In this document: one piece after another, positions 30,829 through 38,879 of the stretch | How positions within the stretch are numbered: position 1 is the stretch's first letter | Layout: each line of letters begins with the position of its first letter | The notes under the pieces: model-generated | Databases searched by the model: none | What the model saw: only the letters and a program-made list of their open reading frames with translations | Told to the model about the DNA's origin: nothing | Source of the DNA: Mycobacterium sp. 852002-40037_SCH5390672 | GTDB lineage: Bacteria; Actinomycetota; Actinomycetes; Mycobacteriales; Mycobacteriaceae | DNA length: 45,027 bases | Direction: 5' to 3' | Assembly (NCBI RefSeq): GCF_001665875.1 | Contig: NZ_LZTA01000015.1 | Coordinates: 1 to 45,027 of the forward strand | Made by a program: the position numbers and the translations under genes

Positions 30829-31506
30829 CTACTTCTCGTCGGCATCCGCTGAACTGGAGTTGATGGCGAGCGCCGCACGCCGACTGAGGAATTGGCGGAA
30901 GTACTCGGTGCGGTCCGCCTGCAGAATCCCGGTCAGTAGCAGGGACCAGCACCTCTCCAGGTCCCGCAGGAAGCGCTCGGGCGCGTCAAGATTGCTGGTT
31001 TTTCGCAGCCCCATGTGGAGCGAAACCATCAATCGGCCGATGTCCTGCGGGTCGCACTCTTCGTTGATGTCGCCCTCGGTCTTGGCCTGCTCGGCGACTT
31101 TGGCCAGGGCTTTGATCCATTGATCGAACAACTTCTCCTGCAGCCCGTCCGCCAGGCCGACGGACTCCATCAGGTTCAGACCCGACCTGACGACGTCGGT
31201 CTTGATGTCCTTGATGGCGATCAGATACGAGAAGTCGATCAGGGTCTCGAGACCCGACAGCCCGCGCGTCATCAGGTCTTGCACGGCGGCGGCGCCGGCT
31301 TCGGTCTGACCGTCGATGATCGCGACGGCCAACGCGTGCTTCGACTTGAAATGGAAGTACATCGCACCCTTGGTCAGTTCAGCCTCGGCGAGAATGTCGT
31401 CGAGGCCTACATCGTGGTAGGGGCGTCGGGCGAACTGATGGGATGCGGCCCGCAGAATCTGTTGCCGGGTCGCGTCCGCTCGTCCGTCAGTCGAATGGGT
31501 CGTCAT
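30829..31506 (-). CDS. Second TetR regulator, gamma-butyrolactone-receptor-like
   Basis: A 225-residue TetR-family protein and paralogue of its downstream neighbour. The helix-turn-helix segment is FARRPYHDVGLDDILAEAEL followed by TKGAMYFHFKSKHALAVAII; TKGAMYFHF-SK is characteristic of ScbR/BarA-like receptors. The effector domain (about 70–210) differs more from the neighbour than the DNA-binding part does. ATG 31506 is preferred; a longer TTG start at 31551 would add 15 residues. It is divergent from the PPE/polysaccharide genes, so the 31507–31869 gap is a natural place for its own operator. Confidence 0.86.
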   Translation of the reverse strand: MTTHSTDGRADATRQQILRAASHQFARRPYHDVGLDDILAEAELTKGAMYFHFKSKHALAVAIIDGQTEAGAAAVQDLMTRGLSGLETLIDFSYLIAIKDIKTDVVRSGLNLMESVGLADGLQEKLFDQWIKALAKVAEQAKTEGDINEECDPQDIGRLMVSLHMGLRKTSNLDAPERFLRDLERCWSLLLTGILQADRTEYFRQFLSRRAALAINSSSADADEK

Positions 31507-31869
31507 CGCAATCGAGAGTTCGGTTTCCCCATTGTGCGAGTTTTGATGCAAATGCCCAGACCGAGACTGACCCCGCGGGCCGGGTCGCCCGCCGTGACGT
31601 CGACAAACGCCTTGCTCATGCAGGGCACAACTACCTCGGTTCTTCAGGGGTGGGAGCGAACACGCACCCCGCGCCGCTCAAGACATGTAGCCCACCCCAG
31701 AGGTTAGCAGTCATACGGCTGTCCCTGTTGACGCGCGCGCAAATACCTGAGGCCTACGTCACAGGGTATTGTCAAACTATTGGTATGTTTTGTACGCTAT
31801 TGTCATATCGTCAGTTTGCAATCAGCCTCAACATCGTCTCGACCGTCTGCACCGCATAAGGGGAAGCAC
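31507..31869. promoter_or_regulatory. Divergent control region of TetR and PPE/glycan genes
   Basis: This 363-base stretch lacks a supported gene. On the plus strand, TTGTCA (31769–31774), 18 bases and TACGCT (31793–31798) form a promoter candidate in an A/T-rich tract. TATTGTCA occurs twice in direct orientation (31767–31774 and 31798–31805), bracketing that promoter. CAAACT (31773–31778) and AGTTTG (31813–31818) are complementary. Further left, GGGGTGGG (31647–31654) and CCCACCCC (31691–31698) could pair. These are plausible regulator sites but unproven. Confidence 0.45.
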
Positions 31870-32016
31870 ATGTCGTTCGTCACGGCGAACCACTGGTCAC
31901 AGGGCCCACGGGACCACCAGACCAGGGCTGACCAGCGGATTGTCGACGTATCGACGGTCCACTCCACCTCCTACGCCGCCGGCTCCGCCTCGGCCCGACT
32001 GACCACCACGGTCTGA
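31870..32016 (+). CDS. Small PE-like mini-ORF before PPE
   Basis: A 48-residue ORF starting [13 protein letters not shown] and ending one base before the PPE start codon. A good GGGGAAG box lies a few bases upstream of ATG 31870. MSFVTA is the classic beginning of PE proteins, but the rest lacks the ~100-residue PE helical hairpin and its YxxxD/E export signal. It may therefore be a PE gene decayed or replaced after its first codons, or an unrelated leader peptide that couples translation into PPE. Ser/Thr/Ala-rich content gives no further hint. Confidence 0.55.
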   Translation: MSFVTANHWSQGPRDHQTRADQRIVDVSTVHSTSYAAGSASARLTTTV

Positions 32017-32017
32017 A

Positions 32018-33232
32018 ATGATCGATTTCGGAGCGCTTCCCCCGGAGATCAACTCCACCAGGATGTACACCGGTGCCGGCCCGCTATCGCTGATCGCTGC
32101 CGCGATGGCCTGGGACGGATTGGCCGCCGAACTGCATACCGCGGCGAGTTCCTACCGCTCCGTGATCGCGGGGTTGACTACCCAGCGCTGGATGGGGCCG
32201 TCGTCGCTGACCATGGCCTCCGCATTCGCGCCATACATGGCGTGGACGGCAGGGGCCGCCGCGCGCGCCGCGGAATCGGCCGGTCAAGCCAGGCTCGCGG
32301 TAGAGGTGTACGAAGCCGCCTTCGCGATGACCGTCCCCCCACCGGCGGTCGCCGCCAACCGGGCCCAGCTCGCGGCGCTGGTCGCGACCAACTTCTTCGG
32401 CCAGAACACGGCGGCGATAGCGGCGACCGAGGCCGAGTACGGCGAGATGTGGGCGCAGGACGCCGCGGCGATGTATGAGTACGCCGCGGGCTCGGCGGCC
32501 GCGTGCTCGGTGACACAGTTCAACCCGGCGCCGCACGTGACCAACGAGGGCGGCATGGCCGAGCAAGCCGCAACGGTTGGGCGGGTCACCGCGCAAACTG
32601 AGCAAGCAAACCTCGCGCAGGTGGTGTCCAAGGTCCCCACCACGCTGCACCAGCTTTCCTCACCGATGACCGCCACGACCAGCACGATCACCGACGCCGG
32701 CGGCACCGTTGGGACCGTGGGGACAACCGGAGCCACCGGGGCAACCGACGCGACCACTTCGTCGATCATGACGGGCCTCGCGTCGGGTTTGCCCGGCGCT
32801 ATTCCCAGCGCTTTCTCGGCGTCAGCGACCCCTTTGTATGGGATGTCCTCCATCCTCGGCATGGCCCAGACCGCGCAAGGCTTGACGAAAGCCGTCGGCG
32901 ACGGGGCCATGGCCGCGGCGTCGGGGGCCGCGAGCGCGGCCAGTTCCGGTGCGGGTTCGCTCGGATCGCTCGGGTCGGGCGTCTTCGGCAGCCTCGGCAG
33001 CGCGGCCTCATTGGGGCCGTTGTCCGTACCGGCGAGCTGGACGAGCGTGATCCCCGCCGCTAACAGCGCCGTTTCGGCGTTGCCCGCCATCAACCTCGCC
33101 GGCGCAAACGTGCCGCCCAGCGTCATGGGTTCGCTGCCGCGTCTGGCGGCCGCCTCGGGTAAATCGCTCGGACCCCGATACGGCGTTATCCCGACCGTGA
33201 TGACGCGCCCGCCGGCTGCCGGATACGCATAA
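32018..33232 (+). CDS. PPE family protein, PPE-SVP subgroup
   Basis: A 404-residue PPE protein, a type VII (ESX) secretion substrate of the mycobacterial outer layers. The N-terminal ~180-residue PPE domain begins with [20 protein letters not shown] and carries the WxG motif in [13 protein letters not shown]. The subgroup motif [14 protein letters not shown] (SVP, W) is near residue 337, and the tail [24 protein letters not shown] end is typical. A Thr/Gly/Ala-rich linker (about 225–250) and a Gly/Ser-rich stretch lie between. PPE proteins usually pair with a PE partner; only a PE-like mini-ORF precedes this one, so its partner may be elsewhere. Confidence 0.94.
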   Translation: MIDFGALPPEINSTRMYTGAGPLSLIAAAMAWDGLAAELHTAASSYRSVIAGLTTQRWMGPSSLTMASAFAPYMAWTAGAAARAAESAGQARLAVEVYEAAFAMTVPPPAVAANRAQLAALVATNFFGQNTAAIAATEAEYGEMWAQDAAAMYEYAAGSAAACSVTQFNPAPHVTNEGGMAEQAATVGRVTAQTEQANLAQVVSKVPTTLHQLSSPMTATTSTITDAGGTVGTVGTTGATGATDATTSSIMTGLASGLPGAIPSAFSASATPLYGMSSILGMAQTAQGLTKAVGDGAMAAASGAASAASSGAGSLGSLGSGVFGSLGSAASLGPLSVPASWTSVIPAANSAVSALPAINLAGANVPPSVMGSLPRLAAASGKSLGPRYGVIPTVMTRPPAAGYA

Positions 33233-33287
33233 GCGATCGCATGAGCGCAGAGGATTTTCAGGCCCGGTACAGGAGAAGGAGCGGTAA

Positions 33288-33860
33288 GTGAAGTACACGC
33301 CCACCAAGGTCGCCGGGGTGACGATCATCGATCTCGAACTCCACCGCGACCATCGCGGGTTCTCATCACGGTCGTTCTGCGCCAGGGACTTCGCTAACCA
33401 CGGGCTGAATTTCGATGTCACGCAGACCAATGTCGTCTTCAACTACACCCGGGGCACCGTGCGTGGTCTGTACCGTCAGGTGCCGCCACACGCCGAGGCC
33501 AAGCTCGTCCGCTGCACCCGGGGGGCCATCGCCGCCGTTGCGGTTGATGTCCGCCCCGACTCGCTGACCTATGGCGACCACGTCATGGTCGAATTGAGCG
33601 CCGACGACCACCGGACGCTGTACTTGCCGCCCTATGTCGCTCACGGCTTCCAGACGCAGGTCGACGACACAGAAGTCAGCTATCAGGTCAGCGGGGATCA
33701 CGCGATGACCGAGGAGCAGGGGATCCGTTGGGACGACCCCGAATTCGGCGTCTCGTGGCCAATCCCAGTCACGGTCATCTCCGAGCAGGACGCGAGCTGG
33801 CCGTCACGTAAACCCAGATTGGTTCCAGTGGAACAGGTGGCGACATGCATCAGTCGGTAA
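33288..33860 (+). CDS. RmlC-like cupin lacking the catalytic histidine
   Basis: A 190-residue protein of the dTDP-4-dehydrorhamnose 3,5-epimerase (RmlC) family. Family blocks are present: DHRGFSSRSFCARDF, HAEAKLVRCTRGAIAAVAVDVRPDS (read in parts), LYLPPYVAHGFQT and EQGIRWDDPEFGVSWP. The active-site block, normally RGLH, reads RGLYRQ, so the catalytic base His62 is Tyr62. The acid-side Tyr132 and the Asp of the dyad (about D168) are kept. This argues against normal C3/C5 epimerisation and for a changed reaction, such as single-position epimerisation or isomerisation, or for a structural role. Start GTG 33288; the 3' end overlaps the next gene by 16 bases. Confidence 0.82.
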   Translation: MKYTPTKVAGVTIIDLELHRDHRGFSSRSFCARDFANHGLNFDVTQTNVVFNYTRGTVRGLYRQVPPHAEAKLVRCTRGAIAAVAVDVRPDSLTYGDHVMVELSADDHRTLYLPPYVAHGFQTQVDDTEVSYQVSGDHAMTEEQGIRWDDPEFGVSWPIPVTVISEQDASWPSRKPRLVPVEQVATCISR

Positions 33861-35428
33861 TGATTCGCAACACCGTGGATATCATGCCCGGCCGGCGGCC
33901 GCTGAAGCCCTGGCCCGCAGGCGTCACCGCGCTGTATCGCGGCGACACCCATGGTTCGCCGGTAACCTCGGGTCCGGCGCATTTGGCTGCTGGCAACGTT
34001 TTACGGCGCTGGCAGGACCGATACTCGCAATACCTGCGTATCAGCGACTCCGCGATCGTCTGCGCGTCGGTAATGCTTGCTCAGTACGTTCGGTTCGGGG
34101 AGATCGCGAACACCTCGGGTTACTCGGACCCGATGATGACGCTGTTCTCCTTCCTCTTCGCGGCGCTGTGGCTGTCCGCCCTCGCGGTGTTCCAAACGCG
34201 CTCCAGCCGGGTCATCGGGGCGGGGATCGAGGAGTACCGGCGGATCGGCACCGCATCCTTTTGGACATTCGGAATCATCGCGATGGTCACGCTGCTCGCC
34301 AAGGTTGATTTGGCCCGCGGCTATCTGGCCATCGCACTTCCCGTCGGGACGCTGGCACTGCTGGGAAGCCGCAGCGGGTGGCGTAAGCACGTCAATCGCA
34401 AGCGCGCCGAAGGTCATTGCCAGACCCGGGTTTTGGCGATCGGAGACCGCCAGGCGGTTACCCACCTTGCGCATGAACTGGCGCGCAATCCGCTGGCCGG
34501 CTGCGTCGTGGTCGGTGTCTGCATTCCCGGCTACGGGCCGGGTCGCGGCAACACGCTGACGATCGGAGGCCGGGAGATCCCGATCTTGGGCGACCAAACC
34601 CATGCGGCCACTGCGATCGGCAGTTGCGGCGCGGACACGGTGGCGCTGACCCAGACGGATCACTTTGGCATGCACGGGATCAGGGAGCTGATGTGGCAGC
34701 TCGAGACCATGGACGTCGACCTGGTGGTTTCTCCCGGCGTGATGGACGTGACCGCGGCGCGATTGACCCTGCGCCTCACCGCGGGGCTGCCTCTGCTGCA
34801 TGTCGACAAGCCGCAATACGAAGGGGCGCACCGCTTTCAGAAGCAGGCCTTTGACTTCTTGTTCTCGCTGGCGGCGCTGGTCGCCACCGCACCGCTTCTG
34901 ATTGCGGCTGCCATCGCCATCAAGCTGACCAGCAAGGGACCCGTCTTCTACCCGTCCGAACGCATCGGCGTCGACGGAAAGCCCTTCACAATGCTGAAGT
35001 TCCGCACCATGACCAACGGGGCGGACACCCAGCTCGAGCAGCTGCTATCGCTCAATGAGGGCGCCGGCGGCATGCTGTTCAAGATGCGCGAAGACCCCCG
35101 GGTCACCCCCGTCGGCAAGATTCTTCGCCGGTACAGCATTGACGAACTGCCCCAATTCATCAACGTCCTCAAGGGAGACATGAGCGTCGTCGGGCCGCGA
35201 CCTCCGTTGCGACGCGAAGTCGACAACTACGAAAGTGACGTGAAGCGCAGGTTGTTGGTCAAGCCGGGAGTCAGCGGATTGTGGCAAGTGAGCGGCCGCT
35301 CGGACCTTTCCTGGGAAGAGTCGGTGCGGCTGGATCAGTCCTACGTCGACAACTGGTCGATGTCGGGGGATCTGGTGATTGTCGCCAAGACCGTGAAAGC
35401 GGTTCTCACGAGCCACGGAGCCTACTAG
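33845..35428 (+). CDS. Polyprenyl-phosphate sugar-1-phosphate transferase (WcaJ/WbaP type)
   Basis: A 527-residue membrane enzyme that starts glycan assembly by moving a sugar-1-phosphate from a nucleotide sugar to a polyprenyl phosphate. Four N-terminal membrane helices lie at about 65–180, followed by a Rossmann-like domain (RVLAIGDRQAVTHLAHEL). The C-terminal bacterial sugar transferase domain (about 330–527) has the re-entrant helix FLFSLAALVATAPLLIAAAI. Catalytic motifs are FYPSERIGVDGKPF, MLKFRTM, YSIDELPQFINVLKGDMSVV then GPRPPLR, and KPGVSGLWQVSGRS. The first sugar could be galactose, glucose or another hexose. It overlaps the RmlC-like gene. Confidence 0.92.
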   Translation: MHQSVMIRNTVDIMPGRRPLKPWPAGVTALYRGDTHGSPVTSGPAHLAAGNVLRRWQDRYSQYLRISDSAIVCASVMLAQYVRFGEIANTSGYSDPMMTLFSFLFAALWLSALAVFQTRSSRVIGAGIEEYRRIGTASFWTFGIIAMVTLLAKVDLARGYLAIALPVGTLALLGSRSGWRKHVNRKRAEGHCQTRVLAIGDRQAVTHLAHELARNPLAGCVVVGVCIPGYGPGRGNTLTIGGREIPILGDQTHAATAIGSCGADTVALTQTDHFGMHGIRELMWQLETMDVDLVVSPGVMDVTAARLTLRLTAGLPLLHVDKPQYEGAHRFQKQAFDFLFSLAALVATAPLLIAAAIAIKLTSKGPVFYPSERIGVDGKPFTMLKFRTMTNGADTQLEQLLSLNEGAGGMLFKMREDPRVTPVGKILRRYSIDELPQFINVLKGDMSVVGPRPPLRREVDNYESDVKRRLLVKPGVSGLWQVSGRSDLSWEESVRLDQSYVDNWSMSGDLVIVAKTVKAVLTSHGAY

Positions 35429-35439
35429 GCTCGCGAGCC

Positions 35440-36903
35440 ATGACCGAGCCGACGGCACCTGACGCGATGGTGCCCTCGGTGCCGCTCACGCGGATGGCTC
35501 ACGCGTTCTCGATCCAATTGACCTGCCGGGCTCTGGGCATGCTGGCCTCCGTGGTGTCGGTGGCGATGACCGCTCGTTATCTGGGGCCCGGGCGCTATGG
35601 CCAACTTTCCATCGCGGTCCTCTTCATCGCCATGTGGACCAGTCTGGCCGATCTCGGAATCGCCACCGTCATCGTGCGCCGGGTGACCTCCGGCCGTGGC
35701 GACCTGGAGCGCCTGGTGCGCATCAACAGCGGCTTGGCCCTGATCTATTGCGTCCCGCTGGCCGTACTGGCCGCCGTTTCCGGGTTGCTCATCTATCACG
35801 ACCCCGAGGTGCGAGTGATGCTCGTCGTGCTCTCCGGGGCACTGCTGATGCAGACCATGGTGACCCGCTTCGAGCCGGTATTTCTGGCCACCGTCCGGTT
35901 CTCCGCGGTGGCCATCTCCGACGTCACCGCCCGAACGGGCACCCTGGCCATGGTCGCCTGCCTCGTGGCGATGCGGTCGGACGTCGTTTGGTTCGCCGTC
36001 GCGCAACTGATCCCGCCTGCTGTGCAGCTGTTGATTCAGGGCGCCGCGGCGACGCGACACATCTCGGTGCGCCCGATCTTCGCACCGCGGGAGGCGGCCG
36101 ACCTGTTACGGGAAAGCCTTCCGCTGATCGGTTTCCTGGTGGTCGGTCTGCTGTACTGCCGTGCCGACGGCGTGATCCTGTCCCTGCTGAGCACGCATTC
36201 CGAAGTTGGCGTGTACGGGCTGGCGTTCACGATCGCGTTCAATACCATCGTGGTATCGCTGATCTTTCACAAGTCGACGCTGTCGACGGCCACCGAGCTG
36301 TTTGCGCGCGACGTCGCCGCTTTCGCAGGCTTTCTGCGTCGCAGCGTCGAGCTGATGTGCTTCGTGGCCGTGCCCGTCGCAATCGTCGGTGCGCTGCTGG
36401 CCCGACCGTTGATCGCGTTCTTCGGCGACAACGCGTTCGTCGATCGCGGCACGCCCACGCTGGCGTTGCTGTTCGTGGCGGCGGCCCTGCGATTCGTCGG
36501 CGGCACCCTGGGCCAGGGTTTGGTCGCCAGTCATCATCAGCGGATCTTGTTCTGGTTGACGATGGCCACCCTGGTGCTCAACGTCGCACTCAATCTCAGC
36601 CTTGCCGGACGCTACGGCGCGGTCGGTCCAGGCATCGCGCTGGTGTGCACCGAGCTCTTCAACATGGTGGTCAGCACCTGGTGGTTGCGCCGTCGCTGCG
36701 GCTACCGCACACCGGTGCTGTTCTTGCTGCGGTTGCTGATACCGACGGCAGCGAGTGTTGCTGTGGCGCTGCTACTTTCGGGTCACCACGTCGTTGTGGC
36801 TCTGCTCGCCGCCGCTGGCGCCTACCTGGCCACCAGCGCGATCGTCGGCCCGATCGGCTGGTCGAACCTGACCGCCCTGCGCGGGAATCAGCTGGCGGCA
36901 TGA
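35440..36903 (+). CDS. Wzx-like polysaccharide flippase (MVF/PST family)
   Basis: A 487-residue integral membrane protein with about 12–14 predicted helices, for example ALGMLASVVSVAMTARYLGP near the start, LPLIGFLVVGLLYCRADGVI mid-protein and LLIPTAASVAVALLLSGHHV near the end. The pattern GRYGQLSIAVLF, LADLGIATVIVRR and GVYGLAFTIAF is typical of Wzx/MurJ-like lipid-linked-oligosaccharide flippases. It would move the undecaprenyl- or decaprenyl-linked glycan across the membrane. ATG 35440 (MTEPTAPDAM) lies 11 bases after the sugar transferase stop, and its stop overlaps the next start (ATGA). No Wzy polymerase was found nearby. Confidence 0.87.
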   Translation: MTEPTAPDAMVPSVPLTRMAHAFSIQLTCRALGMLASVVSVAMTARYLGPGRYGQLSIAVLFIAMWTSLADLGIATVIVRRVTSGRGDLERLVRINSGLALIYCVPLAVLAAVSGLLIYHDPEVRVMLVVLSGALLMQTMVTRFEPVFLATVRFSAVAISDVTARTGTLAMVACLVAMRSDVVWFAVAQLIPPAVQLLIQGAAATRHISVRPIFAPREAADLLRESLPLIGFLVVGLLYCRADGVILSLLSTHSEVGVYGLAFTIAFNTIVVSLIFHKSTLSTATELFARDVAAFAGFLRRSVELMCFVAVPVAIVGALLARPLIAFFGDNAFVDRGTPTLALLFVAAALRFVGGTLGQGLVASHHQRILFWLTMATLVLNVALNLSLAGRYGAVGPGIALVCTELFNMVVSTWWLRRRCGYRTPVLFLLRLLIPTAASVAVALLLSGHHVVVALLAAAGAYLATSAIVGPIGWSNLTALRGNQLAA

Positions 36904-38879
36904 AACACGAATCGGATCGGGCGTATCTGAAGCGCCCGATCGGCGACCCGCCCGAGCTGCCCACCACCCGCCCGCTGGCGGTCCTGATCGTGAACCGTCG
37001 CGGCCACGAGTCGCTCAACAGCTGCCTACGCAGTGTGGCCGAGCATTTACCCGCGCTGCCGGTCTATGTCTACGAGAACAGCGGCGAAGAACATCCAGAG
37101 CGTGCCGGGCTGGCCGCGAAATACCCTGCAGCGCAGTGGGTGTCGGGACAGGACAACATTGGCTTCGCCGCGGCCTGCAACGCGCTGGTCGACCACGCAC
37201 CCGCCGACGCCGACCTACTGTTACTGGATGTCTGTGCCCGCGTGCTAAGGCCCCTCACCCGCACCCGAGAGTTACTTCGTCAGCCCAAGGTGGCAGCGGT
37301 TTCACCGATGGTGCGCGACGTGACTGCGCCCGGCCTGGCACCATGGGACATCGCAACCCGGCGACCGACATTGGGGCGATCCCTCACCGAGGCTGCCGGC
37401 TACTCCGTGTCGCTGCGCCGCACGCCGATCTCACCGCTGTACGCCCGCCGGCCTCCCGAATCACAAGGCTTCGACGGTGATTTGAGCGCGACGTGTCTGG
37501 CGATCAACCGCGTGGCCTGGAACGCCATCGGCGGGTTCGACGAGGAATTCTTCGAATACGGTGAGGCCGCCGACTGGCAGGCCCGGGCCCGCTTGGCGGG
37601 CTGGCGCGTGCTACTGGCCGACGAACTCGGTGCCGAACGCCCGGTGATCCGCGGGGATCCGGACCATCGCGGCGGTCCCCGCCGCGATCGCGACCTGGCG
37701 CGGGCCAACACCGCGCTGCTGCTCGAGCATCAAAAGAGTGTGCACCACGCCGACACGTATCTGGCCGGCACCATTGTGCTGGACCGGTTACAGCGGGCAG
37801 GGGGCGGTGCGCGCGGCGTCGGTCGCGCCCGCCGGCGCGCGCACCTGCCGTCCATCGTGATCACGACCAACCGCCTGGTCTACGGCGGGGCTGAGCGGCA
37901 AAAGGCGTTACTGGCAACGGAGTTAGTCCGCCGCGGATTCGCTGTCACCATTGTCTGCGTCCAGCGGCTCGGCCCCTTGATTTCGGAAATTCCGCACTCC
38001 GTGCGGGTGGTGCGCCAGCCCTGGTGGGCTCCGATCGTGGACATCCCCGAAGGCCCGGCGGTGGTTGTCACCGGCGACACCAACACTGAGGTGGGATTCG
38101 GTAGTTTGTGGCGCGCGACCGGTCGAAACCGGCACTGGTTGGTCGCCCCACATGTCCCTCCCGAGGAGGACAGGCCCATCTACTCGCGGCCACTGACCGC
38201 AGCGATGCGCCGCGCGGACGGCTTTATCGTTTTGGCGCAACGCCATTGGGACATGCTGACCGCACAGCACCGGCTCTGGGGAAAACGATTCATCGCGCCC
38301 AATGGCGTCGCCGACATCGGGGAGCCGAGCCCTCGGCACCGATGTGCCGGCGATCCGCTGCACCTGGTGATGCTGACACGCATCGTCGAGCACAAGAACC
38401 CCCATCTGCTGATCGAGGCGCTGAGCGGCCTCGTCGAGATTCCCTGGCGGCTGTCCATTTTCGGTGACGGACCCGATCGAGCGAGACTGCAGGCGGCCAC
38501 GCCTGCCGGATTGGCCGAGCGGGTCCAGTGGCGCGGATGGTCAGCGGGGCCCGGACCGGCACTGGCCGACGCGGACCTACTCTGCGTTCCGAGCCGCTCC
38601 GAGGCTTTCCCGGTGGTGATTCTCGAGGCGATGTCGCGAGCGATACCGGTTGCGGCATCGGCGGTTTGCGCTGTCCCGGAAATGTTGGATTTCGGCAGGG
38701 CCGGATTCCTCGTCGAACCCGTGTCGGTCTTGGGCTGGCGAGAACAACTGGCCCAGGTCCTGGCAGACCCGGGGGCGCTGCCATCGATTGGGCGATGTGG
38801 CTACGAGCGGATGCGCAAGCACTACACGATAGAGGCAATGGCTGATGCCTACCTCGACGCGATCGGAGCGGTGCTGTGA
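36900..38879 (+). CDS. GT2–GT4 glycosyltransferase fusion
   Basis: A 659-residue two-domain protein. Residues ~25–300 are a GT2-type (rhamnosyltransferase-like) domain with VLIVNRRGHESLNSCLRSV, DNIGFAAACN and GGFDEEFFEYGEAADW. Residues ~318–655 are a GT4-type domain with NRLVYGGAERQKALLATEL, LTRIVEHKNPHLLIEAL and the nucleotide-sugar motif PSRSEAFPVVILEAMS. In the GT2 half the usual NPD metal-binding segment reads DVCARV (about 110–115) and the GEDxDW motif reads GEAADW. Its catalysis is therefore doubtful; the GT4 half looks intact. It probably adds one or two sugars to the lipid-linked glycan. The start overlaps the flippase stop by four bases. Confidence 0.87.
   Translation: MKHESDRAYLKRPIGDPPELPTTRPLAVLIVNRRGHESLNSCLRSVAEHLPALPVYVYENSGEEHPERAGLAAKYPAAQWVSGQDNIGFAAACNALVDHAPADADLLLLDVCARVLRPLTRTRELLRQPKVAAVSPMVRDVTAPGLAPWDIATRRPTLGRSLTEAAGYSVSLRRTPISPLYARRPPESQGFDGDLSATCLAINRVAWNAIGGFDEEFFEYGEAADWQARARLAGWRVLLADELGAERPVIRGDPDHRGGPRRDRDLARANTALLLEHQKSVHHADTYLAGTIVLDRLQRAGGGARGVGRARRRAHLPSIVITTNRLVYGGAERQKALLATELVRRGFAVTIVCVQRLGPLISEIPHSVRVVRQPWWAPIVDIPEGPAVVVTGDTNTEVGFGSLWRATGRNRHWLVAPHVPPEEDRPIYSRPLTAAMRRADGFIVLAQRHWDMLTAQHRLWGKRFIAPNGVADIGEPSPRHRCAGDPLHLVMLTRIVEHKNPHLLIEALSGLVEIPWRLSIFGDGPDRARLQAATPAGLAERVQWRGWSAGPGPALADADLLCVPSRSEAFPVVILEAMSRAIPVAASAVCAVPEMLDFGRAGFLVEPVSVLGWREQLAQVLADPGALPSIGRCGYERMRKHYTIEAMADAYLDAIGAVL

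Noticed and set aside
35634..36899. N-terminal extension of the GT2–GT4 fusion
   Set aside because: It is an out-of-frame reading of the flippase; the ATGA overlap at 36900 gives the natural start.
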